From Geoglobus sp. (GTDB taxonomy: Archaea; Halobacteriota; Archaeoglobi; Archaeoglobales; Archaeoglobaceae), in assembly GCA_027019885.1 (NCBI GenBank), contig JALUWC010000277.1, forward strand, positions 1 through 10,069: a DNA stretch of 10,069 bases, in the 5' to 3' direction. Shown here in pieces: positions 6,661 to 10,069 of the stretch. The translations under genes were made by a program, and so were the position numbers. Positions within the stretch are counted from its first letter, which is position 1; every line of letters begins with the position of its first letter. Below the pieces are notes generated by a model, which had not been told where the DNA came from, ran no database searches, and worked only from the letters and a program-made list of their open reading frames with translations.

Positions 6661-6675
6661 CGAAATACTTTTTAA
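6661..6675 (+). promoter_or_regulatory. BRE/TATA promoter of the biotin transporter operon
   Basis: CGAAA followed by TACTTTTTAA is a plausible archaeal BRE plus TATA box. Its centre is about 28 nt before bioY ATG 6699, predicting a start of transcription at or just before the ATG. Confidence 0.5.
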
Positions 6676-6680
6676 CTTTG

Positions 6681-6707
6681 GTTAACCTCACAAAATATAT
6701 GGTTAAC
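6681..6707 (+). promoter_or_regulatory. Candidate BirA-type biotin operator overlapping the bioY start
   Basis: GTTAACC (6681-6687) and GGTTAAC (6701-6707) form a 7-bp inverted repeat with a 13-nt spacer. The half-sites are offset by about two helical turns. The layout resembles the biotin-repressor signal known from bacteria and archaea (TGTAAACC, spacer, GGTTTACA). It lies between the TATA-like box and the start codon and includes the latter, where a bound repressor would block initiation. A further TTTAACC lies at 6655-6661, upstream of the TATA. The repeat is seen; the regulator is inferred. Confidence 0.45.
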
Positions 6708-7310
6708 AGAAGTGACGAGCTAATCAAAACAACTCTTGCCATTGTAATGGCGGTTGTTATTGCCATTTCAGCTCAGCTCAGCTTCAAAATAGGGCCAGTG
6801 CCATACACAATGCAGAATTTTGGAGTTATGCTTGCAGGATTTCTTCTCGGTCCGTATTATGGTTTTCTCAGCGTTGCCATATATCTCGGGATGATAGCCA
6901 TTTCCCTCCCATTTGCTGCTGGCGGTGGAGGTATTGGGGCTTTGTTTGGATTTACAGCCGGCTATCTTTTCGGATTTCTTTTCAGCGCGTTTTTAGCAGG
7001 ATACTTCAGAAAGAGATTTGAAAATAGACTGGGAATCCTGTGGCTGTCAACATTTATTGCGGCATTGCCGACTTACATCCTTGGGTTTGCAGTTTTTTAC
7101 AAATTTGCAATAGGCAATGCCAAGCTCTCGGCCTTTGCTCAGATGGCAGTTAAAACATTCGGAATTCCTGCCATGTCATTTCCCTTCATGATATTCGCAG
7201 CAACAGTCCTGATCTACATCCCTCAGGACATGCTCATCGATCATTTACTCGCGGTTATCGTATACAGATACGTTAAAGACTTGCTGGTTGAGAGGGGGAT
7301 TGAGATCTGA
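6699..7310 (+). CDS. bioY: Biotin transporter substrate-binding component BioY
   Basis: 203 residues, the usual BioY length. BioY is the membrane S component that binds biotin and works with an ECF module (EcfT plus ATPases) for uptake. About six membrane helices are visible. Motifs in order: PVPYTMQNFGVMLAG (33-47), matching the BioY signature PVP-T-Q; LLGPYYGFLSVAIYLG (49-64); SLPFAAGGGGIGALFG (69-84), corresponding to the family GLPVFAGG-GG; TAGYLFGF (86-93); and IPQDMLID (174-181) near the C-terminus. The start is ATG 6699; TTG 6678 in the same frame would put the predicted transcription start inside the gene. It is followed with a 4-nt overlap by a fused ECF ATPase and then EcfT, so this is a dedicated transporter operon. 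Confidence 0.95.
   Translation: MVNRSDELIKTTLAIVMAVVIAISAQLSFKIGPVPYTMQNFGVMLAGFLLGPYYGFLSVAIYLGMIAISLPFAAGGGGIGALFGFTAGYLFGFLFSAFLAGYFRKRFENRLGILWLSTFIAALPTYILGFAVFYKFAIGNAKLSAFAQMAVKTFGIPAMSFPFMIFAATVLIYIPQDMLIDHLLAVIVYRYVKDLLVERGIEI
7292..7298 (+). promoter_or_regulatory. Purine-rich ribosome binding site before the CTG start of ecfA
   Basis: GAGGGGG in the last bioY codons lies 8 nt before CTG 7307, a suitable Shine-Dalgarno position. It favours initiation there. Confidence 0.45.
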
Positions 7311-8404
7311 TAGACTTTTCAATTGAGCACTATACTTACCCCAACGGAGAGACTGGACTGCCAGAAATCAGGGGTAGGATTGAGGAAAGATGTTTCATCG
7401 CTGGAAATACCGGAAGCGGAAAAAGCACACTGCTAAGAACGTTTAATGGATTGATCCCGAATTTTTATGGAGGAAGCCTTTCAGGAAGTGTGAAGGTTTT
7501 TGGAGAAAAACCATCGCCTGAAATAGCATACATGGTTCATCAGAACCCATACGAGCAGATAACAAGCCTGAAGGTAATTGACGAGCTGATTTTTCCATCC
7601 ATTCAGTCGGGAAAAAAGCCCGAAGATGCAAGAAAAGACGCCGTCGCTTTGGCTGAGGAATTTGGAATTGGTCATCTGCTTTTCAAACCTCCATACCAGC
7701 TGTCTCTGGGAGAGCTTCAGATTGTTCAGATTCTTGCGGGAGTTCTGGCTGAAAGGAAGGCAATTCTGCTTGATGAGCCATTTGCCCATTTAAGCAGAAG
7801 GAACGCTAAAAAATTGCTGAGCATTCTGGAGGATTTCTTCTGTGTTGTCTCAGATCACAGGATTGAATTCATGGATTGCTTTCCTGAGGTCATAAATCTG
7901 GGCTTGAGTTGGAAGGAGTATAAGGGATCAACACCAGAGCTTGGAGAGATTATTTTTCAGGGAGAGGTATCACTTAGAGAGAACGAGATCGTTGCGATAA
8001 CAGGAGACAATGGATCAGGGAAGACAAGGATGCTCAGAAGAATGGCAGTGGAAATGAAAAATCAGGGACTTGATTTTGGGATTTCACTCCAGAATCCAAA
8101 CTACTCCCTGACAGAGAGTACTGTTACTGGAGAGGTTGAAGATGGAAAGGCAATAGAGGAATTCCAGCTTGGTAACGTCAAGAACAGGCATCCTCACTCA
8201 CTCAGTTACGGACAGGCAAAGAGAGTCAGCATTGCAAAGGCCTTCAGACACAGGATAGTCTTGCTTGACGAACCAACTGCAGGTCAGGATATCGGATTTC
8301 GAAACGCTCTGATTGAAATACTGAGAAAGAACAGAAAAACGGCTGTCATAGCAACTCATGATGAGATTTTTGCTGAAAAGTGTGACAGGGTGATAGAGCT
8401 TTGA
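7307..8404 (+). CDS. ecfA: Fused two-domain ECF transporter ATPase (EcfA-EcfA'), apparent CTG start
   Basis: 365 residues with two ABC ATPase domains in one chain; ATP hydrolysis drives BioY/EcfT biotin uptake at the inner membrane face. Domain 1 (about 1-205) has Walker A GNTGSGKS 33-40, Q-loop Gln79, signature LSLGE 132-136 (usual LSGGQ), Walker B ILLDEP 153-158 and H-loop His184. Domain 2 (about 210-365) has Walker A GDNGSGKT 233-240, Gln262, signature LSYGQ 299-303, Walker B VLLDEP 318-323 and His351. No ATG, GTG or TTG precedes the first Walker A; the first in-frame one is TTG 7451, inside the domain. CTG 7307 gives the typical ECF opening MIDFSIEHYTYPNG, follows a purine-rich site and overlaps the bioY stop as CTGA. 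Each domain is much shorter than a usual EcfA of about 270-280 residues. ATA 7310 or ATT 7322 are alternative starts. Confidence 0.9.
   Translation: MIDFSIEHYTYPNGETGLPEIRGRIEERCFIAGNTGSGKSTLLRTFNGLIPNFYGGSLSGSVKVFGEKPSPEIAYMVHQNPYEQITSLKVIDELIFPSIQSGKKPEDARKDAVALAEEFGIGHLLFKPPYQLSLGELQIVQILAGVLAERKAILLDEPFAHLSRRNAKKLLSILEDFFCVVSDHRIEFMDCFPEVINLGLSWKEYKGSTPELGEIIFQGEVSLRENEIVAITGDNGSGKTRMLRRMAVEMKNQGLDFGISLQNPNYSLTESTVTGEVEDGKAIEEFQLGNVKNRHPHSLSYGQAKRVSIAKAFRHRIVLLDEPTAGQDIGFRNALIEILRKNRKTAVIATHDEIFAEKCDRVIEL
8389..8394 (+). promoter_or_regulatory. Shine-Dalgarno of ecfT
   Basis: GGTGAT matches the complement of the 16S 3' end and lies 6 nt before TTG 8401. It supports the TTG start, which overlaps the ecfA stop codon as TTGA. 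Confidence 0.45.
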
Positions 8405-9060
8405 TTCTGAGGAATCTCTCCTATGCCCTCCAGGAAGGGGACTTTGAGGGAAGATGTGCTTTGATATCCGCACTTCTTCTCTCACTTTCAGTCCACCTAT
8501 CTGGCTTCAATCCTCATGTCTCTGCTGTCGTAATACTGATCTCCGGGTTTGTATCCAGAGGAAAGAATCTCAGACTGATCGCTGCTTTTACCCCTTTTTT
8601 TGTTCTGATTATTCTTTCAGGACTGTTCTTCAGCTTTGAATACTCGCTGATGTCTTCACTGGCCTTTGCTGCAATAATCTCCGCTGGAGTGGTTGTTTAT
8701 GCATCGAGAATTTCTGAAGTTGCTGGAGCGATGATCTACTTTAAAGTTCCGGAGAGGTTTGTCAGCATGATTCAGCTTGGGTTATGCGTAATGCCAGTAC
8801 TTGTAAATGATCTGCAAGAGATAATGTTTGTTATGGATGCGAAAGGATTGAGGAGATATGAGAATGCTTTGAAGGCATTTATCTCCACCGCAATTCTTAG
8901 AGCTTTGAGCCTCTCTGAATCACTTTACTCCAAAAACTACAGAAATAGGTGTGTGTTCATGCTGAGGTCACCGGAAAAAAAGGACATCATCCTTCTCTCA
9001 GTGTCCTTTCTTTTATTTCTGTCCACAGCTCTCTTAAATCTTCTATCTCTGCCGTTCTGA
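8401..9060 (+). CDS. ecfT: ECF transporter transmembrane coupling protein EcfT
   Basis: 219 residues from TTG 8401, overlapping the ATPase stop codon by 4 nt. EcfT links the ATPases to the S component through cytoplasmic coupling helices that carry Ala-Arg-Gly-like triplets. Membrane segments lie near 19-33, 38-52, 58-78, 84-102 and 196-216. The coupling region is 112-190. The first triplet appears as AKG (147-149, in MDAKGLRRYE) and the second as SKN (177-179, in LYSKNYRNR), with Lys in place of the usual Arg in both. VPERF (116-120) matches the family pattern P--. It is shorter than typical EcfT (about 250-270), mainly at the N-terminus. Identification rests on these motifs plus position after BioY and the ATPase. 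The 3' 74 nt are overlapped by the opposing hydrolase gene. Confidence 0.88.
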   Translation: MILRNLSYALQEGDFEGRCALISALLLSLSVHLSGFNPHVSAVVILISGFVSRGKNLRLIAAFTPFFVLIILSGLFFSFEYSLMSSLAFAAIISAGVVVYASRISEVAGAMIYFKVPERFVSMIQLGLCVMPVLVNDLQEIMFVMDAKGLRRYENALKAFISTAILRALSLSESLYSKNYRNRCVFMLRSPEKKDIILLSVSFLLFLSTALLNLLSLPF

Positions 9061-9943
9061 TGTATTTTCCATCTCTTCTCTCCAGAATTCCCTTTTCTAC
9101 GAGAAAATCAACCTGGGCGATTGTTTCGGTCATTATCAGAAATACCTGCCTGGTTTTGCCAAAAAGAGATGTTGCAATTTCAAAAGAGTTTTTACCATCT
9201 GCATGCTCGAAAACCTCAAAGCTTCTCTGCTGAAAGCTGTCAAGGTATTCTCTGATGACCTCTCTGTGAGATCTCTTCATTTTTCTATGACCGGGATAAA
9301 CTCTTTTAACATCCAGAGAATAGAGTTTTTTGAGAGTGCTCAGATAAAGTTCAATGACTACCAGCCTTTCCACCTCATCAACAGGCTCTATAACTGGATT
9401 GGGAGTTATTCCATCGAGCATTACATCACCTGAAAAAAGGGAGCAAGACTCTCTGTGATAGAGGGCTATGTGCCCGTAGGAGTGTCCCGGGATATGTATA
9501 ACTTCAAGAACATCATCTCCAGCCTTCACCTTGCTTCCAATTTTTCCGCATTTCCCGCATGGAAGAACGAGTCCCTTGTAAGTCTCCTTAACCCTTTTTT
9601 CCATTTGCTCGGCAAGCTTTAGCGGCATACCCTCATTCATGAAATGCTGATACACCAGTTTGAAATAACTCTCTTCAGCATCAGACAGCTTCCAGCATGA
9701 GTTTTCATGGGCAAGCACATTGCTGAAAAGGTATGCTGAACCAAAATGATCTGCATGGGGGTGTGAAATAACAAGCTTTGCAGAGTCGAAATCAATCCCA
9801 GAATTTTTCAGTGCTTTTTCAAGAGCTTCAACGGATTGAGGGAGATTTATACCCGAATCAAAGACAACTTCACCGTTTATTATGTAAACATTGGTGTCTC
9901 CGGCAGGATATGGATTGAAAATCTTGGCGATTTCCACTTTCAT
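8987..9943 (-). CDS. Metallo-beta-lactamase-fold hydrolase with C-terminal winged-helix-like domain
   Basis: 318 residues from ATG 9943. In-frame starts further upstream would add 42 residues read antisense to srp54 and are rejected. The metal-binding set is complete: HPHADH (61-66: H61, H63, D65, H66), His154 in PGHSYGH, Asp173 in SGDVM and His219 in YPGHR. These coordinate a dinuclear metal centre. Glyoxalase II, LACTB2-like and related hydrolases share this pattern, and the order with a helical insert at 85-125 and a C-terminal region about 245-318 (small helices then EKGILERRDGKYIRT, a wing-like hairpin) resembles LACTB2-type proteins. Substrate is unknown (thioester, phosphoester or RNA are all possible). 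A CGKC motif (129-132) could bind extra metal. It converges on ecfT with a 74-nt overlap. Confidence 0.9.
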   Translation of the reverse strand: MKVEIAKIFNPYPAGDTNVYIINGEVVFDSGINLPQSVEALEKALKNSGIDFDSAKLVISHPHADHFGSAYLFSNVLAHENSCWKLSDAEESYFKLVYQHFMNEGMPLKLAEQMEKRVKETYKGLVLPCGKCGKIGSKVKAGDDVLEVIHIPGHSYGHIALYHRESCSLFSGDVMLDGITPNPVIEPVDEVERLVVIELYLSTLKKLYSLDVKRVYPGHRKMKRSHREVIREYLDSFQQRSFEVFEHADGKNSFEIATSLFGKTRQVFLIMTETIAQVDFLVEKGILERRDGKYIRTAEIEDLRELWTEIKERTLREG

Positions 9944-9952
9944 CTTAGGAAA

Positions 9953-9973
9953 CTTTTTAACTTGATTTATTAA
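9953..9973. promoter_or_regulatory. Back-to-back TATA-like boxes between the hydrolase gene and srp54
   Basis: The two start codons face away from each other with 40 bp between them (9944-9983). On the plus strand ACTTTTTAA (9952-9960) is about 27 nt before srp54 ATG. On the minus strand TTAATAAA (9965-9973) is about 26 nt before hydrolase ATG 9943. Each box fits a leaderless transcript, so the two preinitiation complexes would nearly collide. Confidence 0.45.
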
Positions 9974-9983
9974 CATTACCTCC

Positions 9984-10069
9984 ATGGCACTGTCATCCCT
10001 CAAAGAAGTTGTCAGAAAAATCGCAAGATCATCGACAATTGACAAACATCTAGTTGATGAAGTTGCCAA
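9984..10069 (+). CDS. srp54: Signal recognition particle GTPase SRP54, N-terminal fragment (cut by window edge)
   Basis: Only 28 codons are visible, beginning MALSSLKEVVRKIARSS and continuing TIDKHLVDEVA. This matches the start of the archaeal SRP54 N domain, a four-helix bundle that begins with L-K-----RKI and continues V(D)---V-E---D-QRALL. SRP54 binds signal sequences and 7S RNA and delivers ribosomes to the membrane through FtsY. The start ATG 9984 has no ribosome binding site but does have a TATA-like box about 27 nt upstream, so the message is probably leaderless. The call rests on a short stretch and is therefore moderate; FtsY has a different N-terminus. Confidence 0.7.
   Translation, partial: MALSSLKEVVRKIARSSTIDKHLVDEVA

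Noticed and set aside
6678..6698. TTG 6678 as the bioY start
   Set aside because: It lies only about 7 nt from the TATA-like box centre, upstream of any feasible transcription start, and adds residues not seen in BioY.
7451..7453. TTG 7451 as the ATPase start
   Set aside because: It would remove the first Walker A motif, which is in frame and intact upstream.
9944..10069. N-terminal extension of the metallo-hydrolase beyond ATG 9943
   Set aside because: It would run antisense through the srp54 start. The fold begins at about residue 3 of the shorter form, and a TATA-like box fits ATG 9943.
1..10069. CRISPR array, insertion sequence or long repeats
   Set aside because: No regularly spaced repeats, transposase frame or terminal inverted repeats were seen on either strand.

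Overview
The window looks like chromosomal DNA of a euryarchaeon, possibly of the Archaeoglobus/Ferroglobus type. That placement is an inference from gene content and moderate GC, not from a search. Archaeal signs are an Orc1/Cdc6 initiator, an integrase with a zinc ribbon, a tRNA gene without encoded CCA, TATA-like boxes about 25-28 nt before start codons, GTG/TTG starts and the visible start of an SRP54 gene.

Layout. Positions 1-2362 appear to be one end of an integrated genetic element. An Orc1/Cdc6-type initiator ATPase (running off the left edge) and a tyrosine recombinase lie on the minus strand, overlap by 35 nt, and sit directly downstream of an intact tRNA-Met(CAU) gene (2363-2435). 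This is the classic arrangement left by integration into the 3' part of a tRNA gene. Base composition changes sharply inside the recombinase gene. Chromosomal genes begin to the right of the tRNA: hisH (minus), a small unknown gene (plus), a translationally coupled pair on the minus strand (a membrane-anchored penicillin-acylase-family Ntn hydrolase and a four-helix membrane protein), and a small membrane protein resembling the DUF457/YdjM group (minus).

Positions 6661-9060 form a compact plus-strand operon for a dedicated energy-coupling-factor biotin transporter. It encodes BioY (substrate-binding S component), a single protein carrying two fused ABC ATPase domains (EcfA-EcfA'), and EcfT (coupling protein). 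The genes overlap by 4 nt at each junction (CTGA, TTGA). The ATPase has no ATG/GTG/TTG start before its first Walker A motif and seems to begin at CTG. Two GTTAAC half-sites lie between the TATA-like box and the start of bioY, overlap that start, and resemble a BirA-type biotin operator.

On the right, a metallo-beta-lactamase-fold hydrolase (minus) overlaps the 3' end of ecfT by 74 nt. It is divergent from the start of srp54, and only 40 bp separate the two start codons, each of which has its own TATA-like box.

The most notable items are the tRNA-linked integrase/Orc1-Cdc6 element, which continues off the left edge, and the unusually small fused ECF ATPase with its apparent CTG start. No CRISPR array, insertion sequence or rRNA was seen, and no stretch longer than 300 bases lacks a gene.
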